Origin: Acidobacteriota bacterium
GTDB taxonomy: Bacteria; Acidobacteriota; Terriglobia; Terriglobales; Acidobacteriaceae
Assembly (NCBI GenBank): GCA_018268755.1
Contig: JAFDVW010000017.1
Coordinates: 225,682 to 289,681, forward strand
Direction of reading: 5' to 3'
DNA: 64,000 bases
This document shows, in pieces, positions 9,437 through 18,028 of the stretch. A program made the translations under genes and the position numbers. Positions within the stretch are counted from its first letter, which is position 1; every line of letters begins with the position of its first letter. The notes beneath the pieces are model-generated. The model worked only from the letters and a program-made list of their open reading frames with translations, was not told the DNA's origin and made no database searches.

Positions 9437-9814
9437 CTACGGTTGTGCGCGAAGGAAGTACACCTGGTCTGTCCAGTCTGCTTTGCCCGTTTCGGCGATG
9501 AGCAGCGTCAGGGCGCGGACCAGGCCGCCGATGTCCGATGGCGCAATGGTCTTTTCATCGACAAAGATCACGCCGCCGTGGGAGCGTCCTTCCTCGGTCC
9601 AGAGTTTCAGCAAGGGTGGAATCGTTCTGCGGTCGTATGTGACCAGAGTCAAGGATTGCCTGGCCGCTGCCGCCAGGCAAAGGGGATCCTCCTTGCCAAG
9701 AAAATTGCCCTCTTCCCACTGGTGCATCGTGAGAATTGCCAGTGAGCGGATGCGGCGCTGCACGCCTTTCGCCACCTCGGGAGAAATATGCTCGTCGAGA
9801 AGTAGCTTGAGCAT
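9437..9814 (-). CDS. PIN-like toxin candidate (DUF5615 type)
   Basis: A 125-residue protein starting MLKLLLDEHISPEVA. The DEH near residues 7-9, a central acidic patch (WEEGNFLGKEDPL) and the LVTYDRR strand near residue 58 match the short PIN-like fold often annotated as DUF5615. Members are thought to be RNases paired with small DNA-binding antitoxins. The gene starts 1 bp after the stop of the upstream ribbon-helix-helix gene, the usual antitoxin-toxin order. Nuclease activity is inferred from the family, not seen. Confidence 0.75.
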   Translation of the reverse strand: MLKLLLDEHISPEVAKGVQRRIRSLAILTMHQWEEGNFLGKEDPLCLAAAARQSLTLVTYDRRTIPPLLKLWTEEGRSHGGVIFVDEKTIAPSDIGGLVRALTLLIAETGKADWTDQVYFLRAQP

Positions 9815-9815
9815 T

Positions 9816-10259
9816 TTAATTTCGTTTGGTCCTTTTGACGGCGAACTCCGTCGCTTGCGGAAGCATGCGCTTTAAGCTGTCGAAATCCGCAGCGCTGTTT
9901 TCGACAATTGCTCCCTCCACTTCTTCGGGGAAAGCTTCCGCATAGTGAAGAGCGGCACGAACTTTCGTTTCGGGCCATTCCAGGTGCTGGGCCACGGCCT
10001 TGGTATTTTCTTTATAACTGCGAAGGAGCAGTAAGACCTCCCATACCGCGAGTGAGCTTCCCTGGATATAAGCCTGACGGCCGGCCGGCGAATCACGAAA
10101 GTCCAGAAAGGCGAATTCCGAGCGCCGCAACCCTTCCTCCACCAGTCGCGCGCTGGCGTCGCTGGCCGTCCAGCCATGCCGATTTGCAATGCGCTTCAAT
10201 CGCCTGCCGGTTTCGGCGGGCAGCCTCATGCTAAGCACGATGGAGCGGGTTTGCTTCAT
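9816..10259 (-). CDS. Antitoxin candidate: ribbon-helix-helix fused to DUF433-like helical domain
   Basis: A 147-residue protein. The start MKQTRSIVLSMRLP at 10259 was chosen because AGGAG lies 5-8 bp before it; the 23 residues upstream do not fit. Residues 1-48 look like a CopG/MetJ-type DNA-binding ribbon-helix-helix (SIVLSMRLPAETGRRLKRIA). Residues 70-125 (VWEVLLLLRSYKENTKAVAQ, then YAEAFPEEVEGAI) resemble the DUF433 antitoxin domain. Both antitoxin modules are thus joined in one chain, and the protein probably binds its own promoter as well as the toxin. Confidence 0.72.
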   Translation of the reverse strand: MKQTRSIVLSMRLPAETGRRLKRIANRHGWTASDASARLVEEGLRRSEFAFLDFRDSPAGRQAYIQGSSLAVWEVLLLLRSYKENTKAVAQHLEWPETKVRAALHYAEAFPEEVEGAIVENSAADFDSLKRMLPQATEFAVKRTKRN

Positions 10260-10261
10260 AA

Positions 10262-10287
10262 CTCTCCTGTAACTATTGTATACATTG
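10262..10287 (-). promoter_or_regulatory. Leader of the toxin-antitoxin operon with TGTATACA palindrome
   Basis: Read on the minus strand, this AT-rich segment contains two TACAAT words 9 bp apart, the 8-bp palindrome TGTATACA (10277-10284) and the AGGAG ribosome site of the antitoxin gene. The overlap of a -10-like TACAAT with the palindrome suggests an autoregulatory operator. This is inference from position. Confidence 0.45.
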
Positions 10288-10422
10288 TAGCAAATAAGAG
10301 ATCGCCCAAAAACCGGCGGGGTCACCACTTCGTGGAAGCGCTGCGCAACCGCCGAGCTACGCTCGGCCCGGACGGCCGAGGGCGGCCTTCCCTACGTGTT
10401 CCGTGGAGAAACCGCCCAGTCC

Positions 10423-12177
10423 CTACCGCTTCACCACCGGCAACACGATCCGCGAGGCGTGCTCGCGATTGGTGTAGATCGAAATGCGGGCTCGCTGCAT
10501 CTTGCTGGAGCTCGCCTCCAGGTCCCCATTCTGTGGATTGCGGGAAAAATTGGGGAAGAACGATCCTGAAATCTGTACCCGCATGCGATGTCCCTTCTGG
10601 AAGACATTGCTGGTGATCAGGTGGTCGAGGGTGACTTCGTAGATCTGGCCCGGCGTCAGCAACTGCCGCACCCTCTTGGGATCGCGATAGCTTACCCGCT
10701 GGACATCGAGCCCGGGACTCATCAGGTTAAATGCGCTTCCATCCGGGGCCACATCCAGCAGGCGCACCCAGAGGTCGAGGTCGCGGCACTCGCAGGCCAG
10801 AAAAATCTTGGCTTGGATTGGTCCCGTCACTTCCGTATCCGCAGACATGGGTTCGGAATCAAAGGTCAGCACGTCCGTTCGCTTGGCCAGGTCCTGATAA
10901 TCGTGCGCGCCCGACGAGGAATAGGCGTTCATCACCGGGTTGGCCGGATCGGAAACAAAGGACGAAAAGCTTCCCGCATGTTCCGGAGCGGCCAGCGCCA
11001 AAGAGCCATTGTCGGTAGCTTCCCGGGCATTCACCAGGTAATAAGAAGTCTCCGTTGCGGCCGGCGGCCAGCTCTGTGCCGTCTTCCAGATATTGTCGCC
11101 CATGACGAAGTAGCGCACCGGCGCTTCCTTCTCTACGCCGTTCTCCATGCCACGAAGGTGGTGGTCCATCCAGCGCAGCACCACTTCGTCATAGTCAATC
11201 GCTGCCGCCGGGCCGAACTCGCGCTCACCCGCTTTCGTTTTTTCCGTGGAATCCACCCCGTGCACCCACGGTCCCAACAACAAGTGCGTGCGCGGGTCTT
11301 TCTCGTCGGTGCGGGTACGCAGGAGACCGGCAAAGTTGGTGGTGGCCCCTTCCGGGCCATAGTTGTCGTCGTACCAGGCGGAAAGATTCAGGACCGCCGC
11401 GTGCGCCTGATGATACTTATTCCGCAACTCCGCCCAGTCCCACCAGGGATCATCCACGGGGTGCTTCAGCCAATCGTAATAATAAGGAGCAATCCCCTGC
11501 AGTTCCTGGAGCTGGTCGAGCGGGGTTTCGGAAAGCATCTTGTGCCCGTCTTTTTCCCAGCTGTCATCCGCTTCCTCAAAAGTCTTTGGGCCGGGCAGGT
11601 TTCGCTTTACCCGGATGTCCGGCGCGATATTGCCCCATATCCACTGGATCCAGGAAAGGTCCCACGTTCCCCAGGCATAGAAGAAATTCTGCGGCGTGGA
11701 AAAAGTCATGGCCGGGACCATGGCCTTCAAGTGCGGCGGATTCTCCACCGCCGCCAGCCACTGCACCGCTCCGGGGTAGGAAAGACCGAACGTGCCCACG
11801 TTTCCATCCGACCACGGTTGCTGCGCGGCCCACTCGATGGTGTCGTAGCCATCGTGGCCTTCATTTTCATAAGGACGGAATTCCCCCGCCGAAGCATAAC
11901 GTCCTCGCACATCCTGCACCACCACCGCATAGCCGCGCTCCACGGCATGCTGGAAGGTGGTGTAGTCCTCGAGCGCATACTCTTTTCCGTAAGGGGTGCG
12001 GTAGACCAGAGTGGGGAAACGGCCATCTTTTCTGGGACGCAGCACGTCTGCGCGCAAGACCGTCCCGTCGCGCATGAGGACCGCGACGTTTTTTTCCGTC
12101 AAAAGCTTTGATTCGGCAGATGCTAACAGTGCCACCGCAGCCAGGAAAAAACCAAGCGAAAGAATGGGCCGTTTCAT
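10423..12177 (-). CDS. Secreted CocE/NonD-family serine hydrolase (S15 peptidase-like)
   Basis: A 584-residue protein starting at MKRPILSLGFF (12177), with a signal peptide ending near LLASAES. The catalytic alpha/beta-hydrolase domain carries the nucleophile motif GLSYPG near residue 142. A typical upstream QDVRGRYASAGEF element precedes it. The C-terminal jelly-roll (PepX_C-like) starts around residue 370 and ends with the conserved HRMRVQISGSFFPNFSRNPQ. The family includes cocaine esterase, glutaryl-7-ACA acylases and X-Pro dipeptidyl peptidases; the substrate is not predictable. The ORF extends 13 codons upstream, but that extension lacks signal-peptide character at its start. Confidence 0.9.
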   Translation of the reverse strand: MKRPILSLGFFLAAVALLASAESKLLTEKNVAVLMRDGTVLRADVLRPRKDGRFPTLVYRTPYGKEYALEDYTTFQHAVERGYAVVVQDVRGRYASAGEFRPYENEGHDGYDTIEWAAQQPWSDGNVGTFGLSYPGAVQWLAAVENPPHLKAMVPAMTFSTPQNFFYAWGTWDLSWIQWIWGNIAPDIRVKRNLPGPKTFEEADDSWEKDGHKMLSETPLDQLQELQGIAPYYYDWLKHPVDDPWWDWAELRNKYHQAHAAVLNLSAWYDDNYGPEGATTNFAGLLRTRTDEKDPRTHLLLGPWVHGVDSTEKTKAGEREFGPAAAIDYDEVVLRWMDHHLRGMENGVEKEAPVRYFVMGDNIWKTAQSWPPAATETSYYLVNAREATDNGSLALAAPEHAGSFSSFVSDPANPVMNAYSSSGAHDYQDLAKRTDVLTFDSEPMSADTEVTGPIQAKIFLACECRDLDLWVRLLDVAPDGSAFNLMSPGLDVQRVSYRDPKRVRQLLTPGQIYEVTLDHLITSNVFQKGHRMRVQISGSFFPNFSRNPQNGDLEASSSKMQRARISIYTNREHASRIVLPVVKR

Positions 12178-12265
12178 AAACCCGCGTAGCCTAACAGTTC
12201 GCCCTCGCCCCGACAAGCCTTTCCCTTATAGAGTGCCGGCCCAGCCGCCTTTTCCGGGAGAGCGC

Positions 12266-13558
12266 TTAGGCAGGCACTGTTGCATTTTTCACCAGCAGCC
12301 AATTCACAAATGCTGCGATCGCCGTCGCCAGAAGAATCAACGACCCACTCAAGTCGACCTGCGTGACCAGAACCACGCAAATGGCTACTCCCACCATTGC
12401 GAGGGCGGGTCCTCCTGGCAAACGAAACTGAGCGCCACCTGGCTCTTTTTTTCGCAGTACGGGTAGCGCCGCGCAGCAGATTCCGTAGTAGAACAGCCGG
12501 GCCACGGCGGATAAGGTGACGTTCCAGGCAAAGCTGCCCAGCACCGCGAGCAGCCAGACTAAGAAAGCGAATGTCAGGATGGAGACATAGGGCGTGTGAA
12601 AACGGGCATGCACTTTCCCAAAGAATGCCGGGAGATCGCGATTTTCCGCCAGCGCGAAAAGGATGCGCGGCACCGCCAGCAAATTGGCGCTCAGATATCC
12701 ATACACGGAAACCAGCGCCGCGATGGCCACCAGAATCGCCCCTTTGGGGCCCGCTATCAATCGCGCGACATCCGCCAGGGGCCGTTCGCTGTGTACTGGG
12801 TCGGGTAGCAATCCGACAACTGTCCATTGGATCGCCGTATACAGCAGGGTGCAGGTCAACAGCGCCACGAACAGGCTGAAAGCCACATCGCGCTGCGGAT
12901 CTTTGGCTTCGCTCATGGGAGTGAGTGCGTTCTCAAATCCTCCATAGGCAAAAACCAGCAGTAACACCGCTTTCAGCCACTGCCGCAGCTCCGGCTCCGC
13001 CTGTGCCGGAGGGGGGGCGGCATGGCCGGCCAGCAGGTAAACCACGCCAACTCCCGCTACCAGGAACAGGGGAATTAGCTTGGCCGCGGTAAAAATGTCG
13101 CTGATCTGCTTCCCGGAACGAACGCCGCGGAAGTTCGCCAGCGCCAGCACGCCCACCAGACCGGTGAGGATGATGACCTTCGGAATCGGATCTTTCGCCC
13201 TCGGCCAGAATTCTCCCAGATAGATGATAAACAAATTGGCATTTGCCGCCGGCGCCGTCAGCCTCGCCAGCACCAGCATCCAGCCGGTTTCAAGCCCTGT
13301 CAGGCGCCCGAAGGTCGCCCGCGCATACAGATAAGGCCCGCCCGCCGCGGAAAAGCGCGAAGCCACTTCTGCGATGCAGGCAATCAGTACCCCCACGACC
13401 GCGCTGGCCAGCAGGTCTGCCCACGGGCTCTGCCGGCCTACCAATCTCGCGACATCGGAAGGCAGCTTGAATACCCCGCTGCCGATGATGGAATTCAGCA
13501 CCAGCGCCGCCAGGCTCCAGCGCCCAATGTCGCGCACCAGTTTGGATTGCTCGGCCAT
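12266..13558 (-). CDS. APC-superfamily amino acid permease
   Basis: A 430-residue membrane protein with about 12 hydrophobic segments. It opens with the family signature GRWSLAALVLNSIIGSGVFK (near residues 11-30), including the unwound-helix glycine motif GSGVF. Later segments such as AYGGFENALTPMSEAKDPQRD (near 208-228) match the APC pattern used for substrate and proton coupling. MAEQSKLVRDIG at 13558 is the likely start. It lies 88 bp downstream of the CocE gene start on the same strand but is probably transcribed separately. Substrate unknown. Confidence 0.88.
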   Translation of the reverse strand: MAEQSKLVRDIGRWSLAALVLNSIIGSGVFKLPSDVARLVGRQSPWADLLASAVVGVLIACIAEVASRFSAAGGPYLYARATFGRLTGLETGWMLVLARLTAPAANANLFIIYLGEFWPRAKDPIPKVIILTGLVGVLALANFRGVRSGKQISDIFTAAKLIPLFLVAGVGVVYLLAGHAAPPPAQAEPELRQWLKAVLLLVFAYGGFENALTPMSEAKDPQRDVAFSLFVALLTCTLLYTAIQWTVVGLLPDPVHSERPLADVARLIAGPKGAILVAIAALVSVYGYLSANLLAVPRILFALAENRDLPAFFGKVHARFHTPYVSILTFAFLVWLLAVLGSFAWNVTLSAVARLFYYGICCAALPVLRKKEPGGAQFRLPGGPALAMVGVAICVVLVTQVDLSGSLILLATAIAAFVNWLLVKNATVPA

Positions 13559-13970
13559 GCGCGTTTGTATCATAAAGCCGGAAGAAGTGGCTGCCTCCCA
13601 ACAGAGGGATTTACTGCTCGCTCAAGTGTGTTGGCGGCCCTGCCCACCCGAGGTCACGTTACTTCCGATTGCCCGGTTCAAGGCCATATCCTCTCGCACA
13701 ACCGGGCCAATGCCTGCCGGTTACTTCGCGGCAGGAATCGCCAACGGCGCATTTGTCCCCGGGAGACTATTCTCCCCAGCGATAACCAATGCCAGCATGG
13801 CCAAAATCCGCGCCCAGTGCGGAGTTTCGCCATTACTTTGTGGCCTTCCATCTCCGCGAAATTGTTATTTTACGAAAGTAATTTCAGGAATTACCAAAGC
13901 GCATGCCCGTGGGACATCTGTTCGCTTGGCCACGTGAATGAGATGGTTGAATTGTCTTTAAGGGCGAACC
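13559..13970. other. Intergenic region without recognisable gene
   Basis: About 410 bp between divergent genes. It contains no ORF with a credible start and family match, and no RNA gene that I can recognise. An AT-rich patch at 13860-13885 (TTATTTTACGAAAGTAA) with a TTAC/GTAA inverted repeat could hold promoter elements for the downstream gene. Confidence 0.5.
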
Positions 13971-14366
13971 GTGGCAAGAAAAGACGACTACCTCGACAAC
14001 ATTCACATTCGCATCCTGCGCGTGACCGAAGACCTCCGCGCCATTCAACGCGACCTCAACTACGCCGCCATGGAGGCCCCGGGCGATCCCGAGCTGATGG
14101 AAGCGCTCACCCAGCAGCCGGAACTGGAAACGCTCGAAGTGCTCAAGTCCGCCCTCGACCAGATGCGGCACTTCCTCTGGTTCTACATGCAGGTGATGAC
14201 CAACGAGTCGGAGACCGGCGAGAAGCTGCGGCAAACCATCCGGCAGCGTACCGCCGACAATCTGTTGCTCGATTCCGGGGCATCGTTCCTAGAAAAGTGG
14301 AAGCAGGCCTCCGACACCGCCATTCTGCGCTACCTGGCCGACGGCAAAAACCGCAAACCCAACTAG
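13971..14366 (+). CDS. Conserved-looking hypothetical protein, helical
   Basis: A 131-residue soluble, mostly helical protein with a GTG start. It has no signal peptide or membrane segment. Charged heptad-like stretches (residues 8-45 and 55-100) suggest a helical bundle. Segments such as MRHFLWFYMQVMTNESETG are distinctive but I do not recognise the family. Codon use and length support a real gene. It stands alone and its function is unknown. Confidence 0.6.
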   Translation: MARKDDYLDNIHIRILRVTEDLRAIQRDLNYAAMEAPGDPELMEALTQQPELETLEVLKSALDQMRHFLWFYMQVMTNESETGEKLRQTIRQRTADNLLLDSGASFLEKWKQASDTAILRYLADGKNRKPN

Positions 14367-14654
14367 CGAGACCGGGATTCTAGGGGAGCCCCAGGGGTAT
14401 TCTCGACCGCAAGATTTGAACCTTCGTCCCTCTCGGTCCCCGATGGAAAATAGAAGTTGTTGATTCCACGCACTCACCTTCTGTTCGCCGCAGTGAGTCC
14501 CTATTCTTAGGAAGCCCTGAGTTGGGACGCACGCTCCGCGGCCAATTGCCCACATTTCCCGTATCCAATTTAGGCTGTGTGCCAACCTTACGGGGACTTT
14601 GCCTGGGCCAGGGGTGCGCGTCGTGCCCGGAAGCGCGTTCCTCGCATAAGAATG
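14367..14654. other. Intergenic region with a tRNA T-arm-like fragment
   Basis: On the minus strand, a GGTTCAAATC element near 14411-14423 looks like a tRNA T-loop, but the stem has a mismatch and no acceptor stem, anticodon arm or D-arm can be built around it. The reading frames here lack ribosome sites. It may be debris of a tRNA-associated insertion. Confidence 0.35.
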
Positions 14655-14666
14655 ATGATCGATCAT
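14655..14666. promoter_or_regulatory. Putative GntR operator O1 (upstream auxiliary site)
   Basis: A perfect 12-bp palindrome ATGATCGATCAT. It lies 121 bp (centre to centre) upstream of a second, longer copy in the promoter of the enolase-superfamily gene. Assigned to the FCD-GntR regulator at 17054-17746 by recurrence within the locus. Confidence 0.65.
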
Positions 14667-14744
14667 AATTGCGTCTCGCAGGGAAAGCATTCTTTGCGTA
14701 TATGTCATTGATAAACAGCATTAAAATTTACATTTCGTCCCTGC

Positions 14745-14788
14745 TTGACAGGAAAGTACCAGCGGAAATATATTAATGATCGATCATT
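14745..14788 (+). promoter_or_regulatory. Sigma-70 promoter with operator O2 at +1
   Basis: TTGACA (14745-14750), an 18-bp spacer and TATATT (14769-14774) form a good promoter for the gene starting at 14801. The 14-bp palindrome AATGATCGATCATT (14775-14788) begins directly after the -10 box and covers the expected transcription start, so a bound repressor would block open-complex formation. Confidence 0.75.
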
Positions 14789-14800
14789 GATGACATTAAG

Positions 14801-16003
14801 ATGCTAATCACTAAAGTTGACTGCCATGTTCTTCTCGATCCCGGCTATGACGTGGGAGCGACCAGCTCTTCGCAAGACGACATCGTCGTCGAAATTCATA
14901 CCGATGAGGGAATCACCGGGATCGGAGAAACCGATGTGAATCCATGGATTGCCCGCGCTTGCATCGAGGCGCCCGGCACTCACACGATGGGGCTCGGCTT
15001 GAAAGACATGCTGATCGGCCAGGACCCCTTTCAGATTGAAGCTTTGTGGGAAAAGCTCTACGTGGGTTCGGCAATGAACGGGCGGCGGGGCGCGGTCATT
15101 CATGCCATCGGTGCTTTGGATATGGCGCTCCACGATCTGCGCGGCAAAGCCTTGGGCAAGCCTTGCTACGAATTGCTGGGAGGCGCGGTGCGCAAGAGCA
15201 TTACGCCCTATGCGTCCTTGCAGCCGGAAGTCAGCTCCTTTGATGTGTATCGGCGTTCTATCGTGGAGTGGGCCTTACGCGCCAAGGCTTTGGGGTTCCG
15301 CGCCGCCAAAATCGAAGTCACACCCTGCGGACCCTACGCGCACAAAGGGCTGCAAGCTTCTCATGCGCAAATGACGGAAGTGATCGGCGAAGTTCGCAAT
15401 GCGGTGGGCTCGGAATTTACCCTGATGGTGGACGTGCAATATGCGTTTCCCGATGCGGATACCTGCCTCAAGGCCATCCGCCCCTGGGTGGACTTCAACC
15501 TGTTCTTCGTCGAAACCCCATTACCTTCCGATGACTTGGACGGATATGCCCGGCTGACCTCGGAGCAGCCGATTCCCATCGCCGCCGGGGAATGGCTGGC
15601 CACTCGTTTTGAATTTCTTGATCTGATGGACCGCGGGAAGATCAGCGTGGCCCAGCCGGATGTGGGACGCGTGGGGGGATTCACCGAAGCCAAGCGCGTT
15701 TGCGATCTGGCCGAACAGAGGAACCTGACCATTGTTCCGCATCTTTGGAAATCCGGGATTTCCATCGCCGCCGCCGCGCATCTGGCGGCGACCACCGCTA
15801 ATTGCGCCTTTATTGAGTTCCTGCCGGATGAACTCTGCGGGTCGTCCCTGCGCCGAGAATTGGTGTCCAACGAATTACAGATGGTTAATGGAGAGATTGA
15901 ACTGCCCCAGCGGCCGGGGCTCGGCGTGGATCTGAATCGCGAAGCTCTGGCCCATTTCAAGCGCGAAGCGGAAAAGGCCGCTCCGCAACTTGTGAATTGC
16001 TGA
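14801..16003 (+). CDS. Enolase-superfamily (mandelate racemase/muconate lactonizing) sugar-acid dehydratase-like enzyme
   Basis: A 400-residue cytoplasmic enzyme. An N-terminal capping domain (1-125) is followed by a (beta/alpha)7-beta barrel. Metal ligands expected for the mandelate-racemase group are visible: Asp211 in MVDVQ, Glu238 in FVETP and Glu264 in AAGEW. Lys170 in AAKIEV, Asp287 in QPDVGRVGG and His314 in IVPHLW are candidates for the acid/base residues. Such enzymes mostly dehydrate or epimerise sugar acids (galactonate, gluconate, fuconate), and the neighbouring FCD-type GntR regulator fits that use. The precise substrate is undecided. It is followed 35 bp later by an esterase gene, probably in one operon. 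Confidence 0.9.
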   Translation: MLITKVDCHVLLDPGYDVGATSSSQDDIVVEIHTDEGITGIGETDVNPWIARACIEAPGTHTMGLGLKDMLIGQDPFQIEALWEKLYVGSAMNGRRGAVIHAIGALDMALHDLRGKALGKPCYELLGGAVRKSITPYASLQPEVSSFDVYRRSIVEWALRAKALGFRAAKIEVTPCGPYAHKGLQASHAQMTEVIGEVRNAVGSEFTLMVDVQYAFPDADTCLKAIRPWVDFNLFFVETPLPSDDLDGYARLTSEQPIPIAAGEWLATRFEFLDLMDRGKISVAQPDVGRVGGFTEAKRVCDLAEQRNLTIVPHLWKSGISIAAAAHLAATTANCAFIEFLPDELCGSSLRRELVSNELQMVNGEIELPQRPGLGVDLNREALAHFKREAEKAAPQLVNC

Positions 16004-16038
16004 GGTGCGTGGAATATCCTTTCCGGGAGGGCAGCTTC

Positions 16039-17013
16039 ATGATTCGCAAAGTGGCCATTTTCTCCCTGTTATTGCTGTTGGCACTGGCATCCTATGGACA
16101 GCGGCTTGATTCTTCGCCCAAAGGACAAGTTGTGCCCGGTTCTCCCACCTGGATTGCCAACAACTTTATTGTTGCGGCAAATATTACCTATCTGACGGCC
16201 CATAACTACTCCGCAAAATTGGACCTCTATCGCCCGGTCGGGATTCCCACCCCAGCCCCCGTGGTGGTGTATATCCATGGCGGCGGTTGGGTGGCTGGGA
16301 CCAAGGAAGATGTAGCTCTGGGAGTCCTGCCTTTCCTGGAGATGGGATTTGCCGTGATCAATGTGGAATACCGCCTGGCCCATATTTCTCCCGCCCCGGC
16401 GGCGGTCGAAGACTGCCTCTGTGTATTGCACTGGCTGGGACGCAATGCGAAAGAATTCAACCTGGATCTGCAACGGGTGGTGGTTGCCGGCGCCTCGGCG
16501 GGCGGCCATTTGGCTTTAACCACCGCCATGATTCCTACGTCCGCGGGCTTGGAAAATGCCTGCGCCAATGCCGATGATGCCAGCGGCGGGGCCGGCGCCT
16601 GGCCCAATCAGCGCGCCCCGGTCGCCGCGGTCATCAATTGGTTTGGCATCACCGATGTCGCCGACCTCATCCACGGACCGAATGTCCGCGCCTACGCCTT
16701 ATCTTGGGTGGGAAGCCAGCCTGATGCAGAGGAAATCGCCAAACGAGTTTCCCCGCTTTCCTACGTTCGTCCCGGCTTGCCCGCCATTCTGACGATTCAC
16801 GGAGATCAGGACAAATACGTTCCGTATCAACATGCGGTGCGCTTGCATGCCGCGCTCGAGAAGGCCGGCGTCAAGAACGAATTGCTGACCATGCCGGGAG
16901 GCGGGCACGGTGGATTCACCGCCGAGCAGGATTTTCAGATGTGGGAAAAAATCAAGCAATTCCTGGCCAGTGTGGGCATCTCGCCCGTGACCCAGGCAAG
17001 CCACGCGCCTTAA
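16039..17013 (+). CDS. Secreted alpha/beta hydrolase, HSL/carbohydrate-esterase type
   Basis: A 324-residue protein starting at MIRKVAIF (16039), preceded by a purine-rich GGGAGGG site. It has a signal peptide (about 1-20, ending in YGQ). The oxyanion motif HGGGW (80-84) and nucleophile elbow GASAGG (Ser153) are clear. HGDQDKYVPYQ and GGGHGGF supply the Asp and His of the triad. The arrangement matches hormone-sensitive-lipase-type esterases, many of which remove acetyl or aryl groups from plant polysaccharides. Its place directly after the sugar-acid enzyme and near glycoside hydrolases supports a deacetylase role, by inference. Confidence 0.87.
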   Translation: MIRKVAIFSLLLLLALASYGQRLDSSPKGQVVPGSPTWIANNFIVAANITYLTAHNYSAKLDLYRPVGIPTPAPVVVYIHGGGWVAGTKEDVALGVLPFLEMGFAVINVEYRLAHISPAPAAVEDCLCVLHWLGRNAKEFNLDLQRVVVAGASAGGHLALTTAMIPTSAGLENACANADDASGGAGAWPNQRAPVAAVINWFGITDVADLIHGPNVRAYALSWVGSQPDAEEIAKRVSPLSYVRPGLPAILTIHGDQDKYVPYQHAVRLHAALEKAGVKNELLTMPGGGHGGFTAEQDFQMWEKIKQFLASVGISPVTQASHAP

Positions 17014-17053
17014 ACCGGAACATCCCCGGCAGAAAACAACAAAAGCTGCCGAA

Positions 17054-17746
17054 CTAAGATTTGGGGGCCTCGGCGTTTTCGGCGGAATAAAGGTGGGACG
17101 CTTGTTCCGACCAGTCGTTCATGGCGGCGTGGAAGGCGCGTTTGGCGCGCTCCGGTTCTCCCGCCGCAATCGCGTCCAGCAGCACGCGATGCGAGTTGAG
17201 GTCATTCGTCAGATTGAAGCCGGGCTGCATGGCCACACGGATGGCGCTGAATCCGAAAATAGGGACCACGACGCGGCGAAGAGACTCCACCAGACAATCG
17301 TTGTGCGTGGCTTCCCACATGGCTATATGCCAGCTTAGGTCGTGACGGATATATTTCTGAAAATCACGGACCCGCGCCGCAGCTTGGGACTGTTGAAACA
17401 GTTCTTCGAGCCGTTCGATGTCCGCGCGCGTCGACTGCCGGGCCGCTTCTTCTACCGCAAAGCCTTCCAGGGCGCGCCGCACCGCAATGGTATTTTCCAG
17501 ATCGCGCTGGCTGAAATGAGTGACAAAGGTGGCGGAGTTGGGCTTCTTGTAGACGTGGCCTTCCAGCTCCAGCTGAATAAGCGCTTCCCGGATAGCGGAC
17601 TGGCTGGTGCCCAGGGTCTCCGCGAGTTTGCGTTCGACCAGACGCTCTCCCGGCAAAAGAGAACCGTCCAGGATCGACTCGCGAATCTTGTCGGCAACTT
17701 GGTGGCGGGCGGGCTGCGTGTTCAGCTTGCTGGCAATCAGGGGCAT
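17054..17746 (-). CDS. GntR-family transcriptional regulator, FCD subfamily
   Basis: A 230-residue regulator. Residues 10-75 form the winged helix (ERLVERKLAETLGTSQSAIR, then EALIQLELEG). Residues 80-215 form the all-helical FCD ligand-binding domain with the metal/ligand residues in RHDLSWHIAMWEATHN, NSHRVLLDAI and FHAAMNDW. FCD regulators typically repress sugar-acid and amino-acid pathways and release DNA on binding the inducer. It is convergent with the esterase gene and divergent from the TonB receptor. Five copies of a TGATCGATCA-type palindrome in the surrounding 13 kb are its likely targets, one of them in the gap upstream of its own start. Confidence 0.93.
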   Translation of the reverse strand: MPLIASKLNTQPARHQVADKIRESILDGSLLPGERLVERKLAETLGTSQSAIREALIQLELEGHVYKKPNSATFVTHFSQRDLENTIAVRRALEGFAVEEAARQSTRADIERLEELFQQSQAAARVRDFQKYIRHDLSWHIAMWEATHNDCLVESLRRVVVPIFGFSAIRVAMQPGFNLTNDLNSHRVLLDAIAAGEPERAKRAFHAAMNDWSEQASHLYSAENAEAPKS

Positions 17747-17929
17747 AACAATCCTCTTGATGGATATCCGGATAACACGTCTTTGCGAAGCACAGAAAAA
17801 CCAGAGGCATGGGGATGCGCAAGCCGCGTCTCGCCCCTTGGTGCCAATTCCCGGCTCAGCTCGAATCCCTTGCCCGGATGTATTTTAATCGACAATAGAG
17901 AGGGAGGCAACCCGGGATTATTTGATTAA

Positions 17930-17939
17930 TGATCGATCA
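17930..17939. promoter_or_regulatory. Putative GntR operator O3
   Basis: Palindrome TGATCGATCA in the divergent region between the GntR gene and the TonB receptor gene, 65 bp (centre to centre) upstream of O4. It could act as an auxiliary site for O4 or in autoregulation of the GntR gene. Confidence 0.6.
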
Positions 17940-17956
17940 ATATTATCATTTTTGTC

Positions 17957-18006
17957 TTGACTAGCATGGTCATATCTCTCTAAAGTCCAACTGATGATCG
18001 GTCATC
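17957..18006 (+). promoter_or_regulatory. Sigma-70 promoter with operator O4 at +1
   Basis: TTGACT (17957-17962), an 18-bp spacer and TAAAGT (17981-17986) are followed by GATGATCGGTCATC (17993-18006). That is a 14-bp palindrome with one mismatched pair, sitting at the expected start site. The geometry copies that of the promoter at 14745-14788. The TonB receptor gene starts 23 bp later after a TTAGGAG ribosome site. Confidence 0.7.
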
Positions 18007-18028
18007 TATAGTCGGTTAGGAGACACAG

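Noticed and set aside
14401..14450. Possible tRNA gene on the minus strand from a GGTTCAAATC T-loop
   Set aside because: The T-stem has a mismatch, and no acceptor stem, anticodon loop or D-arm can be formed around it.
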